A stretch of 64,000 bases of DNA from Bog-756 sp963813525 (lineage in GTDB: Bacteria; Actinomycetota; Acidimicrobiia; Acidimicrobiales; RAAP-2), in NCBI GenBank assembly GCA_963813525.1, contig CAWEZI010000005.1, positions 1,984,001 to 2,048,000 of the forward strand. Direction: 5' to 3'. The translations under genes and the position numbers were made by a program. Positions 17,401 to 26,481 of this stretch are shown in pieces. The notes under the pieces are model-generated. The model searched no databases, was not told the DNA's origin, and worked only from the letters and a program-made list of their open reading frames with translations. Within the stretch, counting starts at the first letter, position 1, and every line of letters starts with the position of its first letter.

Positions 17401-18321
17401 TCAGGACTCGACCAGGCCCGCCACCTCGGCCACGTCCTCGGCCGACAGGTCGGCGACGGTGGAGGAGGCGTTCTCCTGGACTTGAGCCGGGGACGTGGCT
17501 CCGGCGATGACCGACGAGACCACAGGATGGCTGGCCAGCCACGAGAGGGCCAGGCGGGTCAAGGTCCATCCCCGCTGTTCGGCGTAGGGGCGAAGCCGAT
17601 CCAGTTTGTCGAAGTTCTGTGACGTAAGGATGGATTTGAACCGGCTGTCGCCCAGACGGCTGTGAGTTGGCGCCCCTCCTTCCCGGGTGACTTTGCCGGT
17701 CAGGAGGCCCGAGGCGAGAGGAAAGAAGGGAAGGACACCGAGTCCGAAACGATCTGCTGCGGTCGTCACCTCGACTTCGATCTCCCGGCGCAGCAGGCTC
17801 CACTGGTTCTGAACGGACACGAAGGGTGCAAGGTGAAGTGTGTCGCTGGTCCAGTGGGCGTCCGCCACCATCCAACCGGAAAAGTTGGAGCAGCCGATGT
17901 AGCGCGCTTTTCCGGCGCGGACCACGGTATCGAGAGCGTCGAGTGTCTCGGCGATGGGCGTCTTCGGGTCGGGGAAGTGCAGCTGGAGAACATCGACGAA
18001 GTCAGTGCGCAGCGCTCGGAGGCTCGCTTCCAGGGAGCGGATCAACTCGGCGCGCGAACCCCGCGCCTCGATCCCCTGTGAACCGAACTTGGTGGCGACC
18101 ACCGCCTGGTCTCGCCGATCGCGCAGGGCAACCCCGAGGAACTCTTCGGAGCGCCCCTCACCGTAGGAGCGGGCCGTGTCGAAGAACGTGACTCCGGCAT
18201 CGAGTGCGGCACTCACCACTTCGGTGGTCTGACCTTGGTCGAGGCGTGCACCGAAGTTGTTGCACCCGAGTCCGGCCAGTGAGACGGTGAGCCCCGATTT
18301 GCCCAGTCGCCTCGATTCCAT
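17401..18321 (-). CDS. Aldo/keto reductase
   Basis: 306 aa. It shows the AKR catalytic pattern FFDTARSYGEGRSEEFLG (Asp and Tyr), VVATKFGS (Lys) and DVLQLHFPD (His), plus the cofactor-binding SNFSGWM and ALSWLASHPVVSSVIAGATS near the C-terminus. It is an NADPH-dependent carbonyl reductase of the oxidoreductase/YhdN-like type. The ATG is preceded by GGAGGGACG, a clear ribosome-binding site. A second, different AKR lies just upstream on the same strand (60-base gap), so the two may be a small operon. Confidence 0.9.
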   Translation of the reverse strand: MESRRLGKSGLTVSLAGLGCNNFGARLDQGQTTEVVSAALDAGVTFFDTARSYGEGRSEEFLGVALRDRRDQAVVATKFGSQGIEARGSRAELIRSLEASLRALRTDFVDVLQLHFPDPKTPIAETLDALDTVVRAGKARYIGCSNFSGWMVADAHWTSDTLHLAPFVSVQNQWSLLRREIEVEVTTAADRFGLGVLPFFPLASGLLTGKVTREGGAPTHSRLGDSRFKSILTSQNFDKLDRLRPYAEQRGWTLTRLALSWLASHPVVSSVIAGATSPAQVQENASSTVADLSAEDVAEVAGLVES

Positions 18322-18381
18322 CGTCCCTCCGGTGAGCCTCTAGACCGCCACGCAGCCTATCTTCCCGGGCTGAGTCGGATC

Positions 18382-19227
18382 TTAGGGAAGCGTCTCGACA
18401 GCTTCGGCGTCGAGCACGATCTGACCGGCCGCCAGGTTCTCCTCCAGGTGGGCCAAGGTCGAAGTTCCGGGGATGAGAAGAACGTTGGGTGCCCGGTGTA
18501 GCAGCCAGGCCAGGGCCACCTGGGCCGGGGTGACGGCGAGTCGGCGCGCCGTGGCCTCCACCGACGGGGCGGCCAGGACGGACTTCTGAGGGTCGAAGGC
18601 CGATCCCAGCGGAAAGAAGGGAACGAAGGGGACCTGATCGGCCCGGCACGCTCCGAAGACGTCCTCTCCGCTCGTATCGGCCAGGTTGTAGGCGTTCTGG
18701 ACGCAGGCGACGGTGATGGTTGACCGGGCGGAACGGTATTCCTCGAGATCCACGTTGCTCAGTCCGATGCCCCCGATCAATCCATCCTGACGGAGGGACT
18801 CCATGAGCTCGATCTGTTCGCCGATGGGGACGTCCGACTCGGGATGTCGACGCAGGTTGACCACGGGCACTTGCTCGATGTCGAGAGCGGCCAGGTTGGC
18901 TTCGACTCCCGCCCGCAACTCCTCGGGGCGCTGGGCGGGCAGCCACTGGCCTTGATCGCCCCGTGCCGCACCGACCTTGGACACCAGAACCAGATCGTCG
19001 GGGTAGGGATGAAGTGCATCTCGAATCAAATCGTTGGCCACGTCGGGACCGTAGAACTGAGCGGTGTCGATGTGGTTCACGCCGGCCTCGACGGCGCGCC
19101 GAAGGACGGCCAAGGCGGTGTCTCGGTCCTTCGGTGGACCGAAAACCCCAGGGCCGGGAAGTTGCATGGCGCCGAAGCCCATGCGCCCCACAGGATGAGC
19201 ACCGAGCAAGACGGTTTCTGTGGCCAT
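18382..19227 (-). CDS. Aldo/keto reductase (second)
   Basis: 281 aa. AKR landmarks are GVNHIDTAQFYGPDVANDLI (Asp/Tyr), LVLVSKVGAARG (Lys), QVPVVNLRRHPES (His position) and GLIGGIGLSNVDLEEY, ending in VALAWLLHRAPNVLLIPGTS. The protein is diverged from its neighbour and belongs to the oxidoreductase group acting on unknown carbonyls. The ATG at 19227 fits the family's N-terminus (MATETVLLGAHPVGRMGFG); the open frame continues far upstream but without family similarity. It is divergent from a small membrane-protein gene. Confidence 0.88.
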   Translation of the reverse strand: MATETVLLGAHPVGRMGFGAMQLPGPGVFGPPKDRDTALAVLRRAVEAGVNHIDTAQFYGPDVANDLIRDALHPYPDDLVLVSKVGAARGDQGQWLPAQRPEELRAGVEANLAALDIEQVPVVNLRRHPESDVPIGEQIELMESLRQDGLIGGIGLSNVDLEEYRSARSTITVACVQNAYNLADTSGEDVFGACRADQVPFVPFFPLGSAFDPQKSVLAAPSVEATARRLAVTPAQVALAWLLHRAPNVLLIPGTSTLAHLEENLAAGQIVLDAEAVETLP

Positions 19228-19302
19228 GGATGCCGGTATACCCGCAAAGTTCCTCTTTCCCTGCCGATACAGGCCATCGGGTCGGGCGCAGGGACGGTTA
19301 CC

Positions 19303-19695
19303 ATGCCTCACATGAAAACGGTGGGTCCGTCTGCGGCCCGCCGACTGGCGCTGGCCCTGGCCGCCGGGCGAGTCGGCGTGGGTGGGGTGGCCGTGCTCGC
19401 CCCCCGGGTGGTGGCCACGCCGTGGATCGGGGAGCGAGGGAACGATCCCCTGGCCGCGGTGCTGGCCCGCGCCCTGGGCGGACGCGATCTCGCTCTGGGG
19501 CTGGGCGTCCTCATGGCCTCCCGTCGAGGTCAACCTCTGAGGGGCTGGGTCGAAGCCGGGGCCTTGGCCGACCTGGTTGATGCCGCAGTGACGCTCGCAG
19601 CCTTCGGGCGTCTTCCCAACCGTGGGAGGTTGCTGGTGCTGGCAGCCGCCGGCGGTGCGGCGATGGTGGGAGCGGTTGCGGCGCGGAGGCTGTGA
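19303..19695 (+). CDS. Small hydrophobic membrane protein
   Basis: 130 aa, Ala/Leu/Val-rich, with three or four hydrophobic segments (about 12-35, 52-68, 80-98 and 106-127) and few charges apart from Arg caps. The pattern (LALALAAGRVGVGGVAVLAP, LGGRDLALGLGVLMASRRG) resembles small uncharacterised actinobacterial membrane proteins related to DUF4267. The ATG at 19303 has AGGGA eight bases upstream; ATG 19312 is an alternative. It precedes the PPK2 gene by 9 bases, so the two are likely co-transcribed. Confidence 0.6.
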   Translation: MPHMKTVGPSAARRLALALAAGRVGVGGVAVLAPRVVATPWIGERGNDPLAAVLARALGGRDLALGLGVLMASRRGQPLRGWVEAGALADLVDAAVTLAAFGRLPNRGRLLVLAAAGGAAMVGAVAARRL

Positions 19696-19704
19696 GGTGA
19701 CCGG

Positions 19705-20607
19705 ATGAGGCTCGAAAGCAGGGTCATTGATGAGCTGAGGATCGACCCGGGCGACCCGGCCAATCTGGACAGTCGAAGCACGGTCTCGACGGCGACAGAG
19801 TGGCCGGGGGCCGAATCGTCGGGCGCCAAGAAATTGGCCGAGGACGACCTTAGGCTCTTCGTCGAAGAGCTCGAGTCCTCCCAGGAGCTTCTTTGGGCCA
19901 GCGGAACCCACGCCTTGTTGGTCGTCCTCCAGGCCATGGACGCTGGCGGCAAGGATGGAACCATCAAGCACGTGATGTCGGGGATCAACCCTCAGGGTTG
20001 CCGGGTCGTCGCCTTCAAGGAACCCTCCACCGAGGAGCTCGAGCACGACTTCTTATGGCGCTGCGGCAAGGAGCTGCCCGAACGGGGCATGATCGGGATC
20101 TTCAATCGCTCCTACTACGAAGACGTACTGGTGGTCCGGGTCCATCCGGAGCTGTTGGGCGACGCTTATGCCGGCGCCGGTGGCCAGCCACCGGTGGACG
20201 TCTGGTCAGGCCGCTACGAGGACATCAACGGGTTCGAGCACCATCTGGATCGCAGCCGCACCCGGATCGTGAAGATCTTCCTCCACCTTTCGAAGGAGGA
20301 GCAGAAGGAGCGGTTTCTGGATCGTCTCGATCACAAGGACAAACACTGGAAGTTCTCCGCCTCGGACGTGGCTGAACGTGCCTACTGGAACGCATACCAG
20401 TCCGCCTACGAACAGGCACTCACTGCCACGTCCACGCCCTGGGCTCCCTGGTATGTGGTGCCGGCCGATCGCAAGCACCTGTCGCGTGCCCTGGTGGCCG
20501 GCGTCCTGCTCGATGCCATCGACGGGATGGGCCTCCAACTTCCGGCCATCGATGCAGATGAACGTGCCCTGCTAAAAGAGGCCCGAGACAACTTGCTGGC
20601 CGAGTGA
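19705..20607 (+). CDS. Polyphosphate kinase 2 family protein
   Basis: 300 aa. PPK2 hallmarks are the Walker A-like MDAGGKDGTIKHV, PSTEELEHDFLWR, GMIGIFNRSYYEDVLVVRVH (Walker B region) and HLSKEEQKERFLDRL. The enzyme transfers phosphate between polyphosphate and nucleotides; single-domain proteins of this size usually phosphorylate NMPs or NDPs from polyphosphate. The lid segment YEDINGFEHHL is intact. GAGGTGA precedes the ATG by four bases. It is encoded next to a small membrane protein and converges with mscR, so there is no operon context to refine its substrate. Confidence 0.9.
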   Translation: MRLESRVIDELRIDPGDPANLDSRSTVSTATEWPGAESSGAKKLAEDDLRLFVEELESSQELLWASGTHALLVVLQAMDAGGKDGTIKHVMSGINPQGCRVVAFKEPSTEELEHDFLWRCGKELPERGMIGIFNRSYYEDVLVVRVHPELLGDAYAGAGGQPPVDVWSGRYEDINGFEHHLDRSRTRIVKIFLHLSKEEQKERFLDRLDHKDKHWKFSASDVAERAYWNAYQSAYEQALTATSTPWAPWYVVPADRKHLSRALVAGVLLDAIDGMGLQLPAIDADERALLKEARDNLLAE

Positions 20608-20707
20608 GCCCGCAGGCCGGCCTGTAGCCGAGTCGGGACCGCTACCGAATGGTGGCGGGCGTATGACGGCTCAGCCAGTGCTCGTATAGGCCAAGCGCTC
20701 CCGGCCA

Positions 20708-21793
20708 TCAGATGACGACGACCGAGCGGAGCACCTCACCCCTCTCCATGCGGTGGAAGGCCTCTTCGACGTCACCCAGCCCAATGGTCTCGGAAACGAA
20801 TCGATCGAGATCCAGTCGGCCCTGCAGGTACAGATCGACAAGCACGGGGAAGTCTCGCGACGGGAGACAGTCGCCGTACCAGCTGGGCCGAAGCTGACCT
20901 CCTCGCCCGAAGAAATCGATCATCGGCAGGTCGATGCGCATGTCCGGAGTGGGCACACCCACCTGGACCAGCGTGCCGGCCAGATCTCGGGCGTAGAAGG
21001 CCTGCTCCATAACGGTGGGATTCCCCACTGCCTCGATGCACACGTCGGCACCATCTCCTCCGGTCAGGTCCCGGACGGCGGCCACGACGTCCTGGTGCGA
21101 AGCGTCGACCACGTCGGTGGCTCCGAACTGCCGGGCCAGTTCGAGTTTTCCCGCGTCGAGGTCGATGGCGATGATCTTCGAGGCACCGGCCAGTCGGGCC
21201 CCGGCAACGGCCGCACAACCCACGCCCCCGCATCCGAAGACCGCCACCGAGTCGCCGGGGCCGACCTCGCCGGTCAGCAGGGCTGACCCCAATCCGGCCA
21301 TGACGCCGCAGCCGAGCAAGCCGACGGCTTCGGGTCGGGCCGACGGGTCCACCTTGGTGCACTGGCCCGCCGCTACCAGGGTCTTTTCGGCAAAGGCCCC
21401 GATTCCCAGCGCGGCCGACAAAGGAGTCCCATCGTCCAGGGTCATCTTCTGCTCGGCGTTGTGGGTGGCGAAGCAGTACCACGGACGACCCCGCCGGCAG
21501 GACCGACACTGTCCACAAACGGCTCGCCAATTGAGGACGACGAAATCACCGGGCTGCACCGTGGTGACCTCGGAGCCAACCTCCGCTACCACGCCGGCAG
21601 CTTCGTGCCCGAGGAGAAAGGGGAACTCGTCGGCGATCCCGCCTTGCCGGTAGTGGAGATCGGTGTGGCAGACGCCGCAGGCCTGCACCCTGACCACCAC
21701 TTCACCGGGCCCTGGATCAGGTACCACGATGGTGGTCAGCGAGACGGGTTGGCCTTGTGCCCTGGCCACGACACCACGTACTTCGGTCGCCAT
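20708..21793 (-). CDS. mscR: S-(hydroxymethyl)mycothiol dehydrogenase
   Basis: 361 aa, zinc- and NAD-dependent class III-type alcohol dehydrogenase. The sequence follows the mycothiol-dependent formaldehyde dehydrogenase closely: VVARAQGQPVSLTTIVVPDP, ACGVCHTDLHYRQGGI (catalytic zinc Cys), FLLGHEAAGVV, the structural-zinc CGQCRSCRRGRPWYC and FAEKTLVAAGQCTKVDP. It oxidises the formaldehyde-mycothiol adduct (and can reduce S-nitrosomycothiol), which implies mycothiol biosynthesis. The ATG at 21793 follows GAGGAGGACAAG, an excellent ribosome-binding site. The MBL-fold hydrolase that often accompanies mscR in actinobacteria is not adjacent here. Confidence 0.93.
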   Translation of the reverse strand: MATEVRGVVARAQGQPVSLTTIVVPDPGPGEVVVRVQACGVCHTDLHYRQGGIADEFPFLLGHEAAGVVAEVGSEVTTVQPGDFVVLNWRAVCGQCRSCRRGRPWYCFATHNAEQKMTLDDGTPLSAALGIGAFAEKTLVAAGQCTKVDPSARPEAVGLLGCGVMAGLGSALLTGEVGPGDSVAVFGCGGVGCAAVAGARLAGASKIIAIDLDAGKLELARQFGATDVVDASHQDVVAAVRDLTGGDGADVCIEAVGNPTVMEQAFYARDLAGTLVQVGVPTPDMRIDLPMIDFFGRGGQLRPSWYGDCLPSRDFPVLVDLYLQGRLDLDRFVSETIGLGDVEEAFHRMERGEVLRSVVVI

Positions 21794-22102
21794 CTTGTCC
21801 TCCTCGTCGGCACTTCGTCGCCGGTGGCAACCTTCGTCGCCGGCGGCTCCGGCTGGGATCATAGAAGGCACGGTCCAACCGCTATCGCCCCGCTCATTTG
21901 CTTGGAGGCGGCGAGCTCAGCGATGACGGTGATCTGCACCTCGGCCGGTGTGGGTTAGTGCACTGCGGCTGTCTCCGAAGCGGAGACGGGCGAGCGTCCC
22001 CTGCCCGCGGTGCCAGGCCGAGCCGGTCGGGAGCCACTTCTGGCCTATCCTCTGGGTAGACCCGTAGACGCGGGTGACGGCTGACGACGGGTGGGGGAGC
22101 GC
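21794..22102. promoter_or_regulatory. Divergent intergenic region with hairpins
   Basis: This 309-base gap between divergent mscR and an exported-protein gene has no credible gene. It contains GTCTCCG-AAG-CGGAGAC (21971-21987, perfect 7-base-pair arms) and ACCCG...CGGGT just before the plus-strand ribosome-binding site. TATCCT near 22042 could be a -10 box for the plus-strand gene. Regulatory roles are inferred from position only. Confidence 0.35.
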
Positions 22103-23038
22103 ATGAAGAGGCGACCGAGTACCAAGTGGTTGGCGGTCATCGGCGTGGTTGGCGCCGTGGCGGCAGGAACGACGTTGGGTCTGGTGGACGCCGCCGGTGC
22201 ATCATCCGGTACTGCGAAACCGACGGCGGCGTCGAGTCCGGTGACCACGGCCAGCTTCACCTTCAGCGTGTCCGTCACCGGTCTGACCGCTTCGGCCGTC
22301 ACGGTGACCGGCTCCGGCCAAGCTGACCTCACCGATCACGCCGTGTCTCTGGCCGTGGACGTCCCGGCCACGGTGGCCAAGCTCATCCCCGGCGGATCAG
22401 CATCTCCAGAGACGATCGACGCCGTGCTGTCCGGCGACACCGTCTACGTGGAGATCCCCAGCCTCGCTTCCGTCGTCGGTGAACCGTGGATTTCCATCAG
22501 TCTCCCGTCGAAGGCGTCGTCGGCCCTTCCCGGTGTCTTCACCAAGGTGGCGTCGGCTCTTGGCAACGTCAGCTCGATCATCGACTTTGCTCAGGCCCAC
22601 AAGGCCACGGTCACGTCACTACCGAGCACCATCGTGGACGGCGTCGAGGCGACCGGCAGCAAGATCGTTGCCACCGTCTCGAAGAAGAACGGTGCCCATA
22701 CCGTCACCGCCGATGTGTGGGCCGACCCGTCGGGTCGCCTGGTGCAGGCCACGGTGACGGCCTCGGGCGGCGGTCAAGGGAAAGTGGGCGTGACGGCCAC
22801 AGTCGATGTGACCGGTTACGGAGCACCCGTGACCATCACGGTGCCCCCACCGTCTCAGGTCAAGGCCATTCCGCTGTCCGCCATCGAGATGCTCATCGGA
22901 CACCACCCGGGGTCGCACGCCGGCCAGGGGTTCGCCCACAAGGCCGGCGACCGCAGCGGGCACAGCTGGAGCGGGCACAGCTGGAGCGGGCACAGCTGGA
23001 GCGGGCACAGCTGGACAGGGCATCCTCAAGCGGCCTGA
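22103..23038 (+). CDS. Exported protein with His/Trp tail repeats
   Basis: 311 aa. A basic start and hydrophobic segment (KRRPSTKWLAVIGVVGAVAA) form a signal peptide or membrane anchor. The body (about 45-265) is Ser/Thr/Val-rich and beta-like, with SASPETIDAVLSGDTVYVEI and GEPWISISLP resembling the LppX/LprG-type lipid-binding fold, although no lipobox Cys is present. The C-terminus ends in four SGHSW-type pentapeptides, a His/Trp-rich tail. A lipid- or metal-binding envelope protein is possible but unproven. The ATG is chosen over GTG 22091 because GGGGGAG precedes it. Confidence 0.6.
   Translation: MKRRPSTKWLAVIGVVGAVAAGTTLGLVDAAGASSGTAKPTAASSPVTTASFTFSVSVTGLTASAVTVTGSGQADLTDHAVSLAVDVPATVAKLIPGGSASPETIDAVLSGDTVYVEIPSLASVVGEPWISISLPSKASSALPGVFTKVASALGNVSSIIDFAQAHKATVTSLPSTIVDGVEATGSKIVATVSKKNGAHTVTADVWADPSGRLVQATVTASGGGQGKVGVTATVDVTGYGAPVTITVPPPSQVKAIPLSAIEMLIGHHPGSHAGQGFAHKAGDRSGHSWSGHSWSGHSWSGHSWTGHPQAA
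22955..23014 (+). repeat. Four 15-base tandem repeats (SGHSW-coding)
   Basis: The unit AGCGGGCACAGCTGG occurs four times in direct succession (22955, 22970, 22985, 23000), identical at the DNA level, and encodes SGHSW repeats at the end of the exported protein. Identity of the units indicates recent slippage expansion; copy number could vary between strains. Confidence 0.9.
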
Positions 23039-23075
23039 AGAGACCAGCTCTCCGTCGTCCTGAGCAGACCGGCTC

Positions 23076-23669
23076 TCAGTTGTAGAGGGCGTTTTGTTGC
23101 ACGGCAGCATCGATCAACGTGTGCTGCTGAGACGTCGACAGAGGCTTCGGAGCCGTCTTGGCCGATGTCGCCTTCACGTTGACGTCCAGGGCCACAATGG
23201 CCACCCGGGATCCGGCCTGCCAGGCGACCAGATACTCGGGGTTGTTGCTCGCCGTTGCGAATGCCGACGATCCCAGTTGGCTGGGAAGTGCGAAGTGCGG
23301 GTCGGTCTGAATCTGCTTACGGGCCGAGGCGAGAGCAGACGCAGCGGAGGTGGAAGACGAGCACTCCAAGGTATCGGAGATCATGGCCGTATCTCCTGCG
23401 GTGTCCTCGTAGACCACCTCGTCGGAATCCGAGCATCCTTTGGTGTCGGTCACCTTGGTCTTGGTCGCCGGCCGGAACGTCTTCGGAAACCCGACAGTCT
23501 TGGCGTACGAGGCACTCAGGACCGACGTCTTCGCGGTCGATGATGCGGTCGATGATGCGGTCGGCGTGCTCTGGCCGGACACCACGATTCCCACGACCAC
23601 TCCCACCACGACAACTCCACCGCCGATTGCCGCAACGACCTTGGGACGGGTCCACGAAATTTTGCTCAT
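23076..23669 (-). CDS. Membrane-anchored exported protein, unknown
   Basis: 197 aa. A short basic N-terminus precedes one hydrophobic helix (AAIGGGVVVVGVVVGIVVSG, about 13-32), then a Ser/Thr-rich linker and an extracellular domain of about 140 residues with two Cys (TKGCSDSD, LECSSS) that may pair. The end of the domain (PEYLVAWQAGSRVAIVALDV) is beta-like. No family is recognised. It converges with the His/Trp-repeat gene, with a 37-base gap that contains a direct repeat (AGACC-GCTCTC type) but no clear hairpin. Confidence 0.6.
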   Translation of the reverse strand: MSKISWTRPKVVAAIGGGVVVVGVVVGIVVSGQSTPTASSTASSTAKTSVLSASYAKTVGFPKTFRPATKTKVTDTKGCSDSDEVVYEDTAGDTAMISDTLECSSSTSAASALASARKQIQTDPHFALPSQLGSSAFATASNNPEYLVAWQAGSRVAIVALDVNVKATSAKTAPKPLSTSQQHTLIDAAVQQNALYN

Positions 23670-24352
23670 GGACGACGACCTTAGGACGGCCAGATAAGAG
23701 CCCGCTAAGCCTTTCCACCATGGGACACCCAGTTGGTGCCATGGGTGGGATGGTCCGGTCCCGTCCGAGGGTTGAGCTGATCACTGCCGGTCGCCGCTCG
23801 TCTCGTGGAACTTGAGTCTTGGTAGGAGTGGGTCGACCAGATGTGCTGTGGTGATCCGTTGGCTCCGGCGATCCTCCCGATGAGGTAGCTGGCCGCGGTG
23901 GGAATGCTTGGCGACCGATGGAATCCCCGAAAGAGACGTGGCACGGAAAGGCGGACCGTCGGGGCAGTGGAACCGACTCGGGGGCGACCAGAACCAAACC
24001 GCTGCCACCGGGACGAGATTTCTTCGCCGCGTGGCCAGGTGCCCACCCTGATGGTCATTCGGGGCAGTCGGCCGGGTCCGCCTGAACCCGGCCCGTGAGG
24101 TGGACGGCCGAGCATGTCCTGGTCAGCCCATTTTTTGGATGGTGACACCGCGCTCCGCCCAGGTCAGGCCCATCGGGGGCCGGAATGGCCCTCATGGGTT
24201 GGGCCGCGCCAGCGTCATTCACAGACGACTCACAGGCGCCCAGAACGTGGCTCACATGCCGCCGAGGTTTGATGCGTCATCGCCCCTGGGCGGGCAACAG
24301 GGCTCGTTCGGGTTTGGGGCGAAGGGCAGGACCAACGGTGAGCGAGGCCTAG
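23670..24352. other. 683-base stretch without a recognised gene
   Basis: No open frame here combines a ribosome-binding site, codon bias and a recognisable product on either strand. The third-codon GC preference of the flanking genes is lost across it. It sits upstream of the MacAB-like operon and of the convergent exported-protein gene's start, so it should contain both promoters. It could also hold a decayed gene or an unrecognised RNA. Confidence 0.5.
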
Positions 24353-25687
24353 ATGCGATTTGGACCCAAAAAATGGTTCAGGAGGAGGCGGACCGGGATC
24401 GGCATAATTGTCCTGGTCCTGGTGGCCGCCGGCATCGGGGCCGGCATCACCGCGCTGTTCACCTCCAACAGTTCGAGCGCCACGCCGGCCATCACCACCA
24501 CCACCAGCGTCCAGACGGTCGCCACCGGGACCATCACCAAGATGGTCTCCTCGTCCGGCACGGTTGAGCCGGCCCAAACGGCGGATCTCAATTTCGCCTC
24601 CTCCGGGCGGGTCACCGCTGTCGACGTGACGGTGGGGCAGACGGTCACCGATGGGCAGACCCTGGCTACCATCGACGATTCCACGCTGGCCGCCACCTTG
24701 GCCCAAGCCCAAGCGACCCTGGCCAACGACCAGGCCCAACTGACTACGGACCAGGACAACGATGCCTCGGCGGCCCAGATCGCCTCGGACCAAGCCCAGA
24801 TCGCCTCGGCCGAGACACAGGTCACCAGCGCCCAAACCGCTCTCAACAACGCCACCTTGACCTCGACCATCGCCGGAACGGTGGCCGCCATCAACCTCAC
24901 CGTCGGGCAGCAGGTGTCGGGAACAGGCACATCCTCGTCGACGGGATCCGGTTCCGATGGGTCGACCGGATCCGGTTCGTCCGGCTCCTCGTTCGCCAAC
25001 AGCGCCTCTGATGCGGCCAGCTCGTCCTCGTCCTCGTCTTCGTCGAGCTCGTCCTCCTCGGCCCAGATCGAGGTGGTGTCGACCGGAACCTACATCGTCA
25101 ACGCCACCGTCGACAGCTCCGACGTGAGTCAGGTCAAGGTGGGCGATCAAGCCACCCTGACCGGCACCGGCGCCACTGCCGACGTCTACGGCACTGTCGC
25201 CTCGGTCGGCTTGCTGGCCACCAGCACCTCGGGCGTTTCGTCCTTCCCGGTTGTCGTCGACGTCACCGGCAACCCGTCGGGCCTCTACGGAGGAGCGACC
25301 GCCACGGTGTCCATCATCACGGAGGAGCTCCAGGACGTGATCGTCGTACCCACCACCGCCATCCACTACAGCGGCGACAGCACGACGGTCTCCCTCGACT
25401 CCAACGGGACCAAAGTCAGCCGGGCGGTCACTATCGGCGCCGCCTCCGGCACCGATACCCAAGTAACCAGTGGACTGGCGGTAGGCGACAAGATCTACGT
25501 GACCGAAATCAGCTTCCGCGGCGCCTTGGGCGGTGCGACCCGCACCGGTGGTGCCGGTCTCTTCGGCGGTACCGGTACCGGTGGCGGCGGCTTCGGCGGC
25601 GGCGGTGGCTTCGGCGGTGGCGGCGGCGGCGGCTTCGGCGGCGGTTTCGGCGGCGGTTTCGGCGGCGGGGGCGGTTTCGGAGGATGA
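24353..25687 (+). CDS. MacA/HlyD-like membrane-fusion adaptor
   Basis: 444 aa. One N-terminal membrane helix (TGIGIIVLVLVAAGIGAGIT) anchors an extracytoplasmic protein. A split lipoyl-like domain (SSGRVTAVDVTVGQTVTDGQ and LTSTIAGTVAAINLTVGQQV) flanks a short coiled-coil hairpin (about 120-165). A Ser/Gly-rich insert with a run of 15 Ser interrupts the second lipoyl half. A beta-barrel part follows (to about 390), and the C-terminus is almost pure Gly with regularly spaced Phe (GGGFGG type). It is first in an operon with MacB-like ATPase and permease. Adaptors of this type normally reach an outer-membrane channel, which actinobacteria of this type lack. Confidence 0.85.
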   Translation: MRFGPKKWFRRRRTGIGIIVLVLVAAGIGAGITALFTSNSSSATPAITTTTSVQTVATGTITKMVSSSGTVEPAQTADLNFASSGRVTAVDVTVGQTVTDGQTLATIDDSTLAATLAQAQATLANDQAQLTTDQDNDASAAQIASDQAQIASAETQVTSAQTALNNATLTSTIAGTVAAINLTVGQQVSGTGTSSSTGSGSDGSTGSGSSGSSFANSASDAASSSSSSSSSSSSSSAQIEVVSTGTYIVNATVDSSDVSQVKVGDQATLTGTGATADVYGTVASVGLLATSTSGVSSFPVVVDVTGNPSGLYGGATATVSIITEELQDVIVVPTTAIHYSGDSTTVSLDSNGTKVSRAVTIGAASGTDTQVTSGLAVGDKIYVTEISFRGALGGATRTGGAGLFGGTGTGGGGFGGGGGFGGGGGGGFGGGFGGGFGGGGGFGG

Positions 25688-26481
25688 CCGGACCGGCATC
25701 AGGCAACCCGGATCAGACGGGCAACCTGGACGACACGGCTGAGGTACGGGTGGAGGCGACCGGCCAACACCCGGCCGTCTCCTCGGCGGTCATCCAGGTC
25801 CACGATGTGTTTAAGACCTACAGCAGCGGATCGCTGGAGGTGGAAGCCCTGCGCGGCGTCTCCTTCGACATCTCTGCCGGTGAGTACGTGGCCGTCATGG
25901 GTCCGTCGGGTTCGGGAAAGTCGACCCTGATGCACATCCTCGGCTGCCTCGATGTTCCCACGTCGGGCACTTTCTTCCTGGCCGGCGAGGACGTGAGCGC
26001 CATGTCCGAGGAGGAGCTGGCTCATGTCCGCAACCGTCGCATCGGATTTGTGTTCCAGCAATTCAACCTCCTGCCCTCCCTCAACGCGTGGCGCAATGTC
26101 GAGCTCCCCCTGGTCTATGCCGGTCTCTCCCGCCCCGACCGGAAGGAACGGGCTCTGGCGGCCCTCGACCGTGTCGGTCTCGCCTCCCGTGTGGAGCACC
26201 GTCCTGGCGAGCTCTCCGGTGGCCAGCAGCAACGGGTGGCCGTGGCCCGCGCCCTGGTCACCGATCCGGCCCTGATCCTGGCCGACGAGCCGACCGGCAA
26301 TTTGGACAGCCACTCGGCCAAGGACGTTCTGGACCTGATGGACGAGCTCCACCAGAGCGGGCGCACCATCGTCCTGATCACCCACGAACAGGACGTGGCG
26401 GACACGGCCCAACGGACCATGCGGATCCTGGATGGCCAGATCCTCACACCGGAGCTGACCGACAGCGGGGTGTCCGCGTGA
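25684..26481 (+). CDS. MacB-type ABC transporter ATP-binding protein
   Basis: 265 aa. Walker A GPSGSGKST, Q-loop region FVFQQFNLLPSLNAWRNVEL, signature LSGGQQQRVAVARAL, Walker B LILADEPTGNLDS and the H-loop LITHEQ are all intact. FNLLP and PTGNLDS are typical of the MacB/LolD/FtsE group. The ATG overlaps the adaptor stop (ATGA) and its stop overlaps the permease start (GTGA), so stoichiometric co-translation is likely. A roughly 35-residue N-terminal extension precedes the domain. It powers the permease for export of a peptide, lipid or lipoprotein; the substrate is unknown. Confidence 0.93.
   Translation: MTGPASGNPDQTGNLDDTAEVRVEATGQHPAVSSAVIQVHDVFKTYSSGSLEVEALRGVSFDISAGEYVAVMGPSGSGKSTLMHILGCLDVPTSGTFFLAGEDVSAMSEEELAHVRNRRIGFVFQQFNLLPSLNAWRNVELPLVYAGLSRPDRKERALAALDRVGLASRVEHRPGELSGGQQQRVAVARALVTDPALILADEPTGNLDSHSAKDVLDLMDELHQSGRTIVLITHEQDVADTAQRTMRILDGQILTPELTDSGVSA

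Noticed and set aside
20613..20624. CAGGCCGGCCTG palindrome in the convergent PPK2/mscR gap as a terminator
   Set aside because: The two halves leave no loop for a stable hairpin; it is a simple GC-rich palindrome.
24128..24376. Inverted CCATTTTTTGG (24128-24138) and CCAAAAAATGG (24366-24376)
   Set aside because: Only 11 bases match, about 230 bases apart, and the second lies inside a coding region; no target duplication or transposase is seen, so chance is likely.
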